Part shown: one piece after another, positions 9,870 to 17,339 of the stretch
Numbering within the stretch: the stretch's first letter is position 1
How the letters are laid out: each line of letters begins with the position of its first letter
Translations under genes and position numbers: made by a program
Notes under the pieces: generated by a model
The model's input: only the letters and a program-made list of their open reading frames with translations
Told to the model about the DNA's origin: nothing
Databases searched by the model: none
Assembly (NCBI GenBank): GCA_029210175.1
Contig: JARGPL010000008.1
Location: 1 to 62,230, forward strand
Origin: Minwuia sp.
GTDB lineage: Bacteria; Pseudomonadota; Alphaproteobacteria; Minwuiales; Minwuiaceae
Direction: 5' to 3'
DNA: 62,230 nt

Positions 9870-10930
9870 CAGTCGTCCGCTCCAGCCACCTCTGGCGCAG
9901 CTGCAACCTCGGCATCCTGATCATCCTCATCCTCGCGACCCACGAGACTGAGCGCACGCGCTTCCAGCCCGAGCGATTGCGCGTAGTGGACCAGCGCATC
10001 CTCCCGCCCGTGCGTCACCCAGATCTCGCCAGCCTGCACATCACGGATCGTGGCCGTCAGTTCGTCCCAGTCGGCGTGGTCGGAGATGATCAACGGCAGT
10101 TCCGCGCCGCGCTGCCGCGCCCGCGCCCTGACCCGCATCCAGCCCGAAGCCACAGCCGTCACGGGGCTCGGCATGCGCTGCGACCAGCGGTCCGCGAGGG
10201 AGCTTGGCGGGCACATGATGATACGACCGGTCAGAGCCTGCTTCGGCAGACCTGCCACGGGTGCCAGGTCGCCCAGATCAACGCCCAGTCGCTGATACAG
10301 GCTGCAGAGCTTCTGCAAGGCACCGTGCAGGTAGATCGTGTCGCTGTATCCGGCTTCGCGCAGCAGGGCGATGACCCGTTGCGCCTTGCCCAACGCATAG
10401 ACACCGACCAGATGACAGCGATCGGGAGTTGCCGCGACAGACGCCAGCAGCCGCGCGACTTCGTCGGCAGCGACCGGATGACGGAACACAGGCAGGCCGA
10501 ATGTCGCCTCCGTAATGAAGATGTCGCAGGTCACCACCTCGAACGGGGCGCAGGTCGGGTCACGGCTGCGCTTGTAGTCCCCGGATACCACGATCCGCTG
10601 CCCCTGATGTTCCAGCACAACCTGCGCGCTGCCCAGCACGTGCCCCGCAGAAACAAGGCGGATCGACACATCGTTCATGTGCGTGACCTCACCGTACTTC
10701 ACGCGCTGAAAGCTGCGCCCGGCGGCACTGCCGTACCGCGCCTCCGCTATCGCGACTGTTTCATGGGTGGCAAGGACATGATTGTTCCCCGGTCGCGCAT
10801 GATCGGCATGGCCATGGGTGATCACCGCCCGATCCGCAGCACGTGACGGATCGATGTAGAAATCACCCGGGATGCAATAGAGACCGCCCGGTCGTGGTTC
10901 CAGCCAGCTTGTCCGTTCGGTTATTGCCAT
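9869..10930 (-). CDS. Ligase-associated MBL-fold DNA exonuclease
   Basis: The 353-residue protein starts at ATG 10930 (MAITERTSWLEPRPGGLY); upstream codons to 10975 lack family similarity. It has the metallo-beta-lactamase metal motif HGHADHARPG near residue 35 and the beta-CASP arrangement of SNM1/CPSF-type nucleases, with VVSGDYKRSRDPTC and a late WVTHGREDALVHYA segment. Its family is known as ligase-associated DNA damage response exonuclease (TIGR04122 by memory). The stop codon overlaps the ligase start, so the pair should work together in processing and sealing damaged ends. Confidence 0.88.
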   Translation of the reverse strand: MAITERTSWLEPRPGGLYCIPGDFYIDPSRAADRAVITHGHADHARPGNNHVLATHETVAIAEARYGSAAGRSFQRVKYGEVTHMNDVSIRLVSAGHVLGSAQVVLEHQGQRIVVSGDYKRSRDPTCAPFEVVTCDIFITEATFGLPVFRHPVAADEVARLLASVAATPDRCHLVGVYALGKAQRVIALLREAGYSDTIYLHGALQKLCSLYQRLGVDLGDLAPVAGLPKQALTGRIIMCPPSSLADRWSQRMPSPVTAVASGWMRVRARARQRGAELPLIISDHADWDELTATIRDVQAGEIWVTHGREDALVHYAQSLGLEARALSLVGREDEDDQDAEVAAAPEVAGADD

Positions 10931-10972
10931 AAGTTGCGGTTTCCCATGATGCAGGCTGTCTACGTGCCGGAA

Positions 10973-11013
10973 CATGGTGGCGGATCAGCGGACCATTTGC
11001 GCCAGCCACCATG
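10973..11013. repeat. 9-bp inverted repeat between divergent genes
   Basis: CATGGTGGC (10973-10981) and GCCACCATG (11005-11013) are perfect inverted copies 23 bp apart. They lie between the exonuclease (minus) and pcaB (plus), where a shared operator could sit. There is no T-run, so a terminator is unlikely. Confidence 0.35.
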
Positions 11014-11063
11014 CTGTTCCATGCTGATCGACCCTACCCCCTAACGCACAGGAGGCTCCACCC

Positions 11064-12131
11064 TTGGCCATTGGTGCATTCGACCATCCCCTGCTGGCTG
11101 GCCTGCTCGGCGACCCCGAGGTTGCGACCTGGTTCACCGTGGATGCCGAACTGGCGGCCATGCTGGACTTCGAGCGCGCGCTGGCCCGCGCGGAGGCGAA
11201 ATGCGGCATCATCCCGGATGTCGCAGCAAGGTCGATCCTGGCCACGCTCGACGGCTTCGTGCCTGACGTCACCGCACTGTCAGCGGCGTCGGCAAGGGAC
11301 GGGTTGATCGTGCCGGCGCTGGTCCGTCAGATGCGTGCCGCCGTACCTGATCCGCACAAGCAGCATGTGCATTTCGCCAGCACCTCGCAGGATGTCATCG
11401 ATACGGCGCTGGTACTGCGCCTTGCCCCCTGTCTCGACATCTTCGCGGTGCGCCTGGGCGCGGTGTGCCGGCAGGTGGAGGCTCTTGTCGAAGCCGCTGG
11501 CGATCGCCCGCTGATAGGCCGTACCCGCATGCAACGCGCGGTGCCCGTGCGCTATGCGGATCGTCTGACCAACTGGCTGATCCCACTGCAGGAACTGGGT
11601 GCCGATCTGGCCCGCGTCCGAGGGGCGTCGATCCGGCTGCAGTGTGGCGGCGCGGCTGGGACTCTCGACAAGCTGGGCAATGACGGACCAGCGGTGGCAC
11701 GCGCACTGGGCGCGGAACTCGACCTGCCGGTGCCGGAACACCACTGGCAGACCAACCGTCACGGACTGGCAGGCTTGGCGCACTGGTGCGCGGGGGTGAC
11801 CGGCGCCCTCGGCAAGATCGGGCAGGACATCGCGCTGATGACCCAGAACGAACTGGCGGAGTTGCAGGTAACCAGCGGCGGTGGATCGTCGGCCATGCCG
11901 CACAAGGTCAACCCCGTTGCCGCGGAAGTGCTGGTCGCGCTGGCCCGTTTCACCGCCACTCAGTCTGCGGGGATGCAGCATGTGCTGGTGCACGAGCAGG
12001 AACGGTCGGGCGCCGCATGGACACAGGAATGGCTGCTGCTGCCCCAGGTCATCGCCGCGACCGGAACCGCCCTGATTCGGGCGCGTGGATTGCTGGACAG
12101 CGTCGAATTACCGACGGATACACCCGGATAA
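11064..12131 (+). CDS. pcaB: 3-carboxy-cis,cis-muconate cycloisomerase
   Basis: The 355 residues belong to the fumarase/aspartase superfamily. The signature GGSSAMPHKVNPVAAEVL lies near residue 272 and the HV-FASTSQDVIDTALVL block near 95. The PcaB subtype is suggested by the opening (FDHPLLAGLLGDPEV--WF) and by an overall length shorter than argininosuccinate or adenylosuccinate lyases. PcaB cyclises beta-carboxymuconate, the product of PcaGH, to the muconolactone used by PcaC. The start is TTG 11064, fixed by GGAGG at 11051-11055 and the lack of a better upstream codon. It lies about 4.6 kb from pcaGHCD, on the other strand. Confidence 0.85.
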   Translation: MAIGAFDHPLLAGLLGDPEVATWFTVDAELAAMLDFERALARAEAKCGIIPDVAARSILATLDGFVPDVTALSAASARDGLIVPALVRQMRAAVPDPHKQHVHFASTSQDVIDTALVLRLAPCLDIFAVRLGAVCRQVEALVEAAGDRPLIGRTRMQRAVPVRYADRLTNWLIPLQELGADLARVRGASIRLQCGGAAGTLDKLGNDGPAVARALGAELDLPVPEHHWQTNRHGLAGLAHWCAGVTGALGKIGQDIALMTQNELAELQVTSGGGSSAMPHKVNPVAAEVLVALARFTATQSAGMQHVLVHEQERSGAAWTQEWLLLPQVIAATGTALIRARGLLDSVELPTDTPG

Positions 12132-12230
12132 GTCGATGAACATTTCCACAGATCGCTGATTTGGGTTGTGGCCGGGCTGAATTGCATTCTTAATTCACGG
12201 CGCAACACCAGATCCGGTCCGGGGGGACAG

Positions 12231-12746
12231 ATGAACGGGTTCAATGCGAAAGGCAGTGGCGTCGGACAGGATTCGGCAGCAGTGGCCAAACGCTCAGTCA
12301 GTCTGGATGGCAACGCGATCCGCAAGATCCTGGCAGATCAGCAGATCGATCCCTACGTGATCTACGACACCGCCAGATGCAGCTTTGCCGACCGGTTGTT
12401 TCAACCTGTCGTGCATGAGGACGTGGACGACATACGTCTCTGGCTGCTGGATCGCTGGCCGGACCCGCCACGGTTCACCAGCGAAGTCTTTGACTGCGAT
12501 GACTTCGCGATCATGTTCAAGAGCTTCGCGACATTGTTCACCTATTACCGTCAGGCGCGTCTGCCACTTGCCATCGGTATTGCCTGGGGCGTGTTTCCAC
12601 AGATCAATCCCGACCTGCATGCGCTGAACTTCGCGATCACGCCCAACAACAAGGCCGTCTGGTTCGAACCACAGGACCTGCTGCAGCCGGGGGCCAGATG
12701 GCGCACGGGCATCATCCCGACCCGGATTGACCGCATCGTCTGCTGA
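12231..12746 (+). CDS. Putative cysteine-protease-fold protein, MOA C-terminal-like
   Basis: The 171-residue protein starts at ATG 12231 with a G-rich site before it (GGGGGGACAG). It has a Cys-His-Glu series spaced as in the papain-like C-terminal domain of the Marasmius oreades agglutinin and its bacterial relatives: C89 in FDCDDFAIMFK, H130 in DLHALNF and E146 in WFEPQD. The fold assignment rests on these three motifs. No signal peptide or lectin domain is visible, so if active it would be cytoplasmic. It stands alone between pcaB and ggt. A catalytic role is inference; it could also be a structural relative. Confidence 0.5.
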   Translation: MNGFNAKGSGVGQDSAAVAKRSVSLDGNAIRKILADQQIDPYVIYDTARCSFADRLFQPVVHEDVDDIRLWLLDRWPDPPRFTSEVFDCDDFAIMFKSFATLFTYYRQARLPLAIGIAWGVFPQINPDLHALNFAITPNNKAVWFEPQDLLQPGARWRTGIIPTRIDRIVC

Positions 12747-12857
12747 ATGGCAACCGGTCGGCGTCACACCACCAGCAGCCTTGGAATGCGCCAGCCAGAC
12801 TTGTGATGGTTTCCCCCCTGTGGTTCGCTTGGATGTCAAAGGGGGGGACCGGACAAG

Positions 12858-14474
12858 ATGGCCGCAAGAGCAAAATCCATGATCGTTGCCGCACAACCCG
12901 AAGCGGCGGAGGCTGGCGCAAGCATTCTCGCCCGCGGCGGCAATGCCATTGACGCGGCCATGGCTGCCGCGCTGGTACAGGGTGTCGTCGATCCGCAGAT
13001 GTGCGGCGTAGCCGGTTTCGGATCATGTCAGGTCTACATGCCAGACCGTGATGTGCTGACCTTCATCGACTTTCACGGCAAGACACCCAAGAGCGCTACG
13101 CCGAACATGTGGGAAGACATCATCATCGGCGAGACACGCGACGGGTTCGGGTTCGTGCTGGATGGCTTCGTCAACGACCTCGGCTACCAGGCGGTCACCA
13201 CGCCAGGCAGCCTGAAGGCCTATCATGAAGCGGTCAGCACCTATGGCACCATGGACTGGGCCGATATCTGCGCCCCCGCCATCGCACAGGCCGAAGAGGG
13301 TTTCGTCGTGCGTCCGCACGTGCAGTTCTGGTGGGATTCCGGCAGCAGCTATGGCCGCGCCGATGTCACAGACCGTTTGAGGTTCTCTGCCACCGGTCGC
13401 GAGGCCTATTTCAGGGGTGATGGCAGCACGAAACGGGTCGGGGACCGGGTCAACAACCCTGACCTGGCCAGGACCCTCGCACTGATCGCGAAACATGGAC
13501 CGGACGTCTTCTACAAGGGCGAGATCGCGGAACGGATTGCTGAGGATTTTGCAGCGCACGGCGGGCTGCTGACCTATGAGGACATGTCCGAGTACGCGAC
13601 CACCAGCAACGCACCGATCCCCATCGACTATCGCGACTGGCACCTGACGACCAACCAGCCGCCCGGTGGCGGCATCATGCTGGCCGAGATGATGAACATC
13701 CTGGAGAACTTTGACCTGGCCGACATCGGCCACAACACGGTCGAATACATCCGCGTCGTGGCGGAGGCAATGAAGGTGGCGACCGCAGACAAGGATGCTC
13801 ACGTCGGCGATCCGGCATTCTATGACGTGCCGATCGGACGTCTGACGTCGAAGGCGCACGCTGCGGAGGCTGCGGCACGTATCAAGGCCGGTGAAAAACA
13901 TCACGTCGACCGGATCGGCATGGAGGAATCGAAGCAGACGACCCATGTGGCCGTGATCGATTCGGATGGCAATGCGGTCACCATGACCCACTCCCTCGGC
14001 ATGCCGTCAGGGGTGATTACCGATGGCCTCGGCTTCATGTACAACGGCTGCATGGCCGTGTTCGACCCCCGTCCGGGACGGGCCGGATCCATTGCGCCAG
14101 GCAAGGCCCGATTCAGTTCGGTTTGCCCGACGTTCGGGTTCCAGGATGGCAAGCTGCGACTGGCCATCGGTGCCCCCGGCGGGACGCAGATCGCAATGGG
14201 TGTGTTGCAGGCCACCCTGAACGTCATCGACCATGGCATGACAATGACGGAGGCCGTGTCTGCCCCCCGTTTCTCGGCCACATCCGACATCATAGACGTG
14301 ACCAATCGCATTCAGCGTTCGACCCAACGTGCGCTGGAAAGCGACGGGTATGAGGTTGCGCGCAACCCGCTGACATTCGACATCGCGGCGGTGCACGGCA
14401 TCAGGGTAACCGATGCCGGAACGTTCGACGGCGCTGCCGACCCCGGGCATGACGGCGTTGCCATCGGTGTCTGA
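12858..14474 (+). CDS. Gamma-glutamyltransferase family protein
   Basis: This 538-residue Ntn-hydrolase precursor should cleave itself before the catalytic threonine at about residue 361-362 (KQTTHVAVIDSDGNAVTMTH). The N-terminal GGNAIDAAMAAALVQGVVDPQMCG and the late NGCMAVFDPRPGRAGSI segments are typical of the family. Classical GGT is exported and hydrolyses glutathione. This protein has no signal peptide and starts MAARAKSMIVAAQPEAA, so it should be cytoplasmic, and a different amide substrate (as for HpxW-type members) is possible. No transporter or partner gene adjoins it. Confidence 0.85.
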   Translation: MAARAKSMIVAAQPEAAEAGASILARGGNAIDAAMAAALVQGVVDPQMCGVAGFGSCQVYMPDRDVLTFIDFHGKTPKSATPNMWEDIIIGETRDGFGFVLDGFVNDLGYQAVTTPGSLKAYHEAVSTYGTMDWADICAPAIAQAEEGFVVRPHVQFWWDSGSSYGRADVTDRLRFSATGREAYFRGDGSTKRVGDRVNNPDLARTLALIAKHGPDVFYKGEIAERIAEDFAAHGGLLTYEDMSEYATTSNAPIPIDYRDWHLTTNQPPGGGIMLAEMMNILENFDLADIGHNTVEYIRVVAEAMKVATADKDAHVGDPAFYDVPIGRLTSKAHAAEAAARIKAGEKHHVDRIGMEESKQTTHVAVIDSDGNAVTMTHSLGMPSGVITDGLGFMYNGCMAVFDPRPGRAGSIAPGKARFSSVCPTFGFQDGKLRLAIGAPGGTQIAMGVLQATLNVIDHGMTMTEAVSAPRFSATSDIIDVTNRIQRSTQRALESDGYEVARNPLTFDIAAVHGIRVTDAGTFDGAADPGHDGVAIGV

Positions 14475-14511
14475 CACCCTTGTGCCGACGTATGACAAAG
14501 GGATTCGTTGT

Positions 14512-14611
14512 CGGAGCGCAAAAAAATTGCCGACGTCTTCGTGAATCTGGTTCCCATGGCACTAGAAATGGTTATCTGTGCTACACAGACGCCACATGAA
14601 TTCAGCGAATC
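14512..14611. promoter_or_regulatory. Three GANTC (CcrM) methylation sites
   Basis: GATTC at 14512-14516, GAATC at 14543-14547 and GAATC at 14607-14611 lie within 100 bp upstream of the PAS_5 gene. GANTC is the target of the alphaproteobacterial cell-cycle methylase CcrM, and clusters next to CtrA sites are common at regulated promoters. Confidence 0.5.
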
Positions 14612-14652
14612 ACGATCCTTTGCTGAATTGAATGTCTGAAAGACATGGACCG

Positions 14653-14668
14653 TTAACCGAATATTAAC
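14653..14668 (+). promoter_or_regulatory. CtrA-binding site, full consensus TTAA-N7-TTAAC
   Basis: TTAA (14653-14656), seven bases, then TTAAC (14664-14668) matches the CtrA box exactly. It lies 44 bp before the GTG start of the PAS_5 gene, where CtrA could activate or block transcription. GANTC sites just upstream strengthen the cell-cycle reading. Confidence 0.65.
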
Positions 14669-14712
14669 TTTGCTGGCGTAGCCTGGCGTGCCAGCTTCAG
14701 AAAGGCCTTCAA

Positions 14713-15240
14713 GTGTTTGATCGCAGCCATCTCGGGGCCGAACACCTTTCGCTGCTGGACTATTGGCAGGGTCTGGGCGGCACGAAAGGTATCCCGAGTC
14801 GTAGCGCCGTCAATCCGATGGATGTACCGCGTCTTCTGAAGAACATTGGCCTCATCGACGTCGTGACAGATATCGCCGGATTGACCAGATTTCGATATCG
14901 GCTGATCGGCACCCGGATCAATCATATCTACGGCTCCGATTTCACGAACCGCTGGGTGCATGAGTCAAAGACTGGTGCCCACGGGGAATTCGTGGCGCAG
15001 CTGTATCTGGATGCGGTGACCCGTGCCGTGCCGGTGTTTTCGCGCACGATGATCACTTATGGCGATCAACGCGAACTCCAGACGGACCGCCTGGTACTGC
15101 CACTGTCAGGCGATGGCAAGACGGTCGACATGCTGTTGTTTTCCAACCTGTTCCGGTCAGAGAACCTCACATTCGGACTGAAGCCCTTCCGGTTCGAGGA
15201 CATTGCCGAGGTCGAGGAAAGCCTTCGCATCGCCGCCTAG
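14713..15240 (+). CDS. PAS_5 domain protein (PF07310 type)
   Basis: The 175 residues form a single PAS_5 domain: LLDYWQGLGGTKGIPSRSAV and NPMDVPRLLKNIGLIDV, then FRYRLIGTRI and a later TDRLVLPLSGDG. Such proteins occur in many copies in Rhodospirillales and relatives; ligands and partners are mostly unknown. The start is GTG 14713 with AAAGG nearby, since no ATG fits the conserved beginning. There is no output domain, so it probably signals by binding another protein. A CtrA box and three GANTC sites precede it. metZ follows on the same strand but with its own promoter and riboswitch. Confidence 0.85.
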   Translation: MFDRSHLGAEHLSLLDYWQGLGGTKGIPSRSAVNPMDVPRLLKNIGLIDVVTDIAGLTRFRYRLIGTRINHIYGSDFTNRWVHESKTGAHGEFVAQLYLDAVTRAVPVFSRTMITYGDQRELQTDRLVLPLSGDGKTVDMLLFSNLFRSENLTFGLKPFRFEDIAEVEESLRIAA

Positions 15241-15244
15241 GTGC

Positions 15245-15274
15245 TTGACACACCGTCATCCCAATCCCTAGTTT
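15245..15274 (+). promoter_or_regulatory. Promoter for the metZ riboswitch leader
   Basis: TTGACA (15245-15250) and TAGTTT (15269-15274) are separated by 18 bp. The predicted start is near 15281, exactly at the first base of the SAM-II aptamer, which supports both calls. Confidence 0.65.
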
Positions 15275-15280
15275 CCGATC

Positions 15281-15333
15281 CGCGCCGATTTGAGCCAGCT
15301 TGCGGGCGCGTTAACAAATTCCGCTAAAGAGGT
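15281..15333 (+). ncRNA. SAM-II riboswitch (metA motif)
   Basis: The leader shows the SAM-II layout: CGCGCC then GATTTGA, a short loop with CTTGC, the closing GGCGCG, TTAACAAATT, and the diagnostic GCTAAAGAGG (15323-15332). Stem P1 is CGCGCC (15281-15286) with GGCGCG (15305-15310). The 3' segment forms the pseudoknot and contains a ribosome site, AAAGAGG. SAM-II elements are known upstream of metA, metX and metZ in alphaproteobacteria and switch expression off when S-adenosylmethionine is plentiful, which fits the gene downstream. Confidence 0.88.
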
Positions 15334-15352
15334 GTGTTGTGACCCCCGGGTT

Positions 15353-15375
15353 GCCAGCGCCTCCGCTGGCATTTT
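15353..15375 (+). promoter_or_regulatory. Hairpin between riboswitch and metZ
   Basis: GCCAGCG (15353-15359) pairs with CGCTGGC (15364-15370) around CCTC and is followed by ATTTTG. It could be a weak intrinsic terminator in the leader or a structural element; the T-run is short. Confidence 0.45.
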
Positions 15376-15398
15376 GCGAAGCCGTGAGGACGCACACC

Positions 15399-16691
15399 AT
15401 GACGCTTTCTTCCAAGAATCCCGAAACCATTGTTCTGCATGCCGGTCATCGCGCCGACCCGACCACCGGGGCCGTTGCAGTGCCGATCTATCAGACCACT
15501 TCCTACCAGTTCCAGAACACGGAACATGCGTCGAACCTGTTCGCGCTGAAGGAACTGGGCAACATCTACACCCGCATCATGAACCCGACCTGTGATGCCC
15601 TGGAACAGCGCGTGGCCGCGCTGGAAGGCGGCGCAGCAGCACTTGCCGTGGCCTCCGGTCAGGCAGCCAGCGCGATGGCTATCCAGAACCTTGCCCGTGC
15701 CGGGGACAACATCGTGTCCTCCACGGACCTCTATGGTGGCACCTGGAACCTGTTCGCGAACACCCTGAAGGACCAGGGCATCGAAGTCCGCTTCGTTGAC
15801 CCGGAAGATCCCGAGGCCTTTGCCCGGGCCACCGATGACCGCACCCGCGCCTATTACGCCGAGACCCTGCCCAACCCGAAGCTGAGCGTGTTCCCCATTC
15901 GCGAAGTGGCCGAGATCGGTCGGCCGCTCGGCATTCCGCTGATCGTGGACAATACGGCGGCCCCGATCCTCTGCCGCCCGTTCGATCATGGTGCAGCCGT
16001 CATCGTCTATTCGACGACCAAGTACATCGGTGGTCACGGCACATCCATCGGCGGGCTGATCGTCGACGGCGGCAACTTCGACTGGGACGCCGTGCCAGCG
16101 CGCCAGCCCGCGCTGCATACGCCGGACCCGAGCTATCACGGCGCCGTCTGGGTCGATGCCGTACGCCCGCTCGGCCCCATTGCCTATGTCCTGAAAGCCC
16201 GGGTGACCCTGCTGCGTGATACCGGCGCGGCCATGAGCCCGTTCAACGCGTTCCAGTTCATTCAGGGCCTGGAAACACTGCCCCTGCGCATCCGTGCGCA
16301 TTGCGAGAATGCCGCGCGGGTGGCGGACTATCTGCAGGCCCACCCGAAGGTCGAACGGGTGATCTTCCCCGGGCTGGCCAAGGGCAAGGCAAAGGAACGG
16401 GTCGATACCTACCTGAACCGTGGTTTCGGCGGCCTGCTGGGCTTCGAGATCAAGGGCGGCAAGGACGCCGGTGCATCATTCATCAATGGTCTGGAGCTGT
16501 TCTATCACGTCGCCAACATCGGCGACGCACGCAGCCTGGCCATCCACCCTGCAACCACGACGCATTCACAGCTGACCGCTGAGGAGCAGATCGCGTCCGG
16601 TGTTTCCGACAGCTACGTCCGCCTGTCGATCGGTATCGAGCATATCGACGATATTCTGGCGGACCTGGAACAGGCCCTCGCCAAGGCCTGA
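15399..16691 (+). CDS. metZ: O-acetyl- or O-succinylhomoserine sulfhydrylase
   Basis: This is a 430-residue Cys/Met-metabolism PLP enzyme (gamma-family). The PLP lysine is K208 in VYSTTKYIGGHG; AALASGQAA-type substrate contacts and YTRIMNPT near the N-terminus are present. Length and the inserted WNLFANTLKDQGI region fit the MetY/MetZ group, which makes homocysteine directly from an activated homoserine and sulfide. ATG 15399 follows GAGGA (15386-15390). An in-frame GTG at 15339, 6 bp after the riboswitch's own AAAGAGG, would add 20 residues and put initiation directly under riboswitch control. Which activated homoserine is used cannot be read from sequence. Confidence 0.88.
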   Translation: MTLSSKNPETIVLHAGHRADPTTGAVAVPIYQTTSYQFQNTEHASNLFALKELGNIYTRIMNPTCDALEQRVAALEGGAAALAVASGQAASAMAIQNLARAGDNIVSSTDLYGGTWNLFANTLKDQGIEVRFVDPEDPEAFARATDDRTRAYYAETLPNPKLSVFPIREVAEIGRPLGIPLIVDNTAAPILCRPFDHGAAVIVYSTTKYIGGHGTSIGGLIVDGGNFDWDAVPARQPALHTPDPSYHGAVWVDAVRPLGPIAYVLKARVTLLRDTGAAMSPFNAFQFIQGLETLPLRIRAHCENAARVADYLQAHPKVERVIFPGLAKGKAKERVDTYLNRGFGGLLGFEIKGGKDAGASFINGLELFYHVANIGDARSLAIHPATTTHSQLTAEEQIASGVSDSYVRLSIGIEHIDDILADLEQALAKA

Positions 16692-16704
16692 ACCGACTGA
16701 GACC

Positions 16705-16739
16705 ACGCTGCAGGGCGTGATATTCACGCCCTGCAGCGT
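16705..16739. terminator. Bidirectional terminator-like hairpin
   Basis: A perfect 16-bp stem (16705-16720 with 16724-16739, loop TAT) lies between the convergent metZ and pcaG genes. The flanking bases give only short T-runs, but stem strength and position support termination from both sides. Confidence 0.75.
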
Positions 16740-16751
16740 TCTCAATTCCGA

Positions 16752-17339
16752 TCAGATATCGAAGAAGACCGTTTCCTGATCGCCCTGCATGTGAATATCG
16801 AACCGATAGACCGGTCCCTGCGGCGTATCCTGCCGCTGGGCAATGACCGTTCCGCGCCGCGCCTCCGGGATTGACGCGAGCACCGGATCCGCCGCATTCG
16901 CCGCCGCCTCGTCACTGAACCAGATGCGCGTATGACAGTGATTGAGCAGCCCGCGCATGAAGACAATCACGTTCAGATGCGGCGCCTGGCGACCATCAAC
17001 CGCGCCGGGCTTGATCGTGTCGAACCGGAACGTCTGGGACGCGTCGGCACCTGTTCCGACGCGCGCAAACCCGCGGAACCCCGTATTGCCGCCCCCTGAT
17101 GGGTTCGGGTACTGACCCGCCGCATCGGCCTGCCAGATTTCCAGCATGGCATCGCCCACTGCCACACCCTGACCATCAAGGACCTGCCCCACAACCGTGA
17201 TCGCCGTGCCGTCAGCCGTGGCGTCACTGATCTGGCCATCGGCGACCTGCGGGTGGCGATACCCGTACTGTCGCGCCGTCAGCCCGTAGGCGAAGAACGG
17301 ACCGACCGTCTGAGAAGGGGTCTGCTTTTCCGCCATCAC
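16752..17339 (-). CDS. pcaG: Protocatechuate 3,4-dioxygenase alpha subunit
   Basis: The 195 residues have the intradiol dioxygenase fold. The sequence begins QTPSQTVGPFFAYGLT, and the beta-sandwich segment LEIWQADAAGQYPNP parallels the catalytic subunit but lacks its full iron-ligand set. PcaG pairs with PcaH to open the ring of protocatechuate into 3-carboxy-cis,cis-muconate. The start overlaps the pcaH stop by 4 bp, giving coupled translation and equal amounts of the two subunits. It is the last gene of the pobA-pcaDCHG run and ends at a strong terminator hairpin. Confidence 0.95.
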   Translation of the reverse strand: MMAEKQTPSQTVGPFFAYGLTARQYGYRHPQVADGQISDATADGTAITVVGQVLDGQGVAVGDAMLEIWQADAAGQYPNPSGGGNTGFRGFARVGTGADASQTFRFDTIKPGAVDGRQAPHLNVIVFMRGLLNHCHTRIWFSDEAAANAADPVLASIPEARRGTVIAQRQDTPQGPVYRFDIHMQGDQETVFFDI

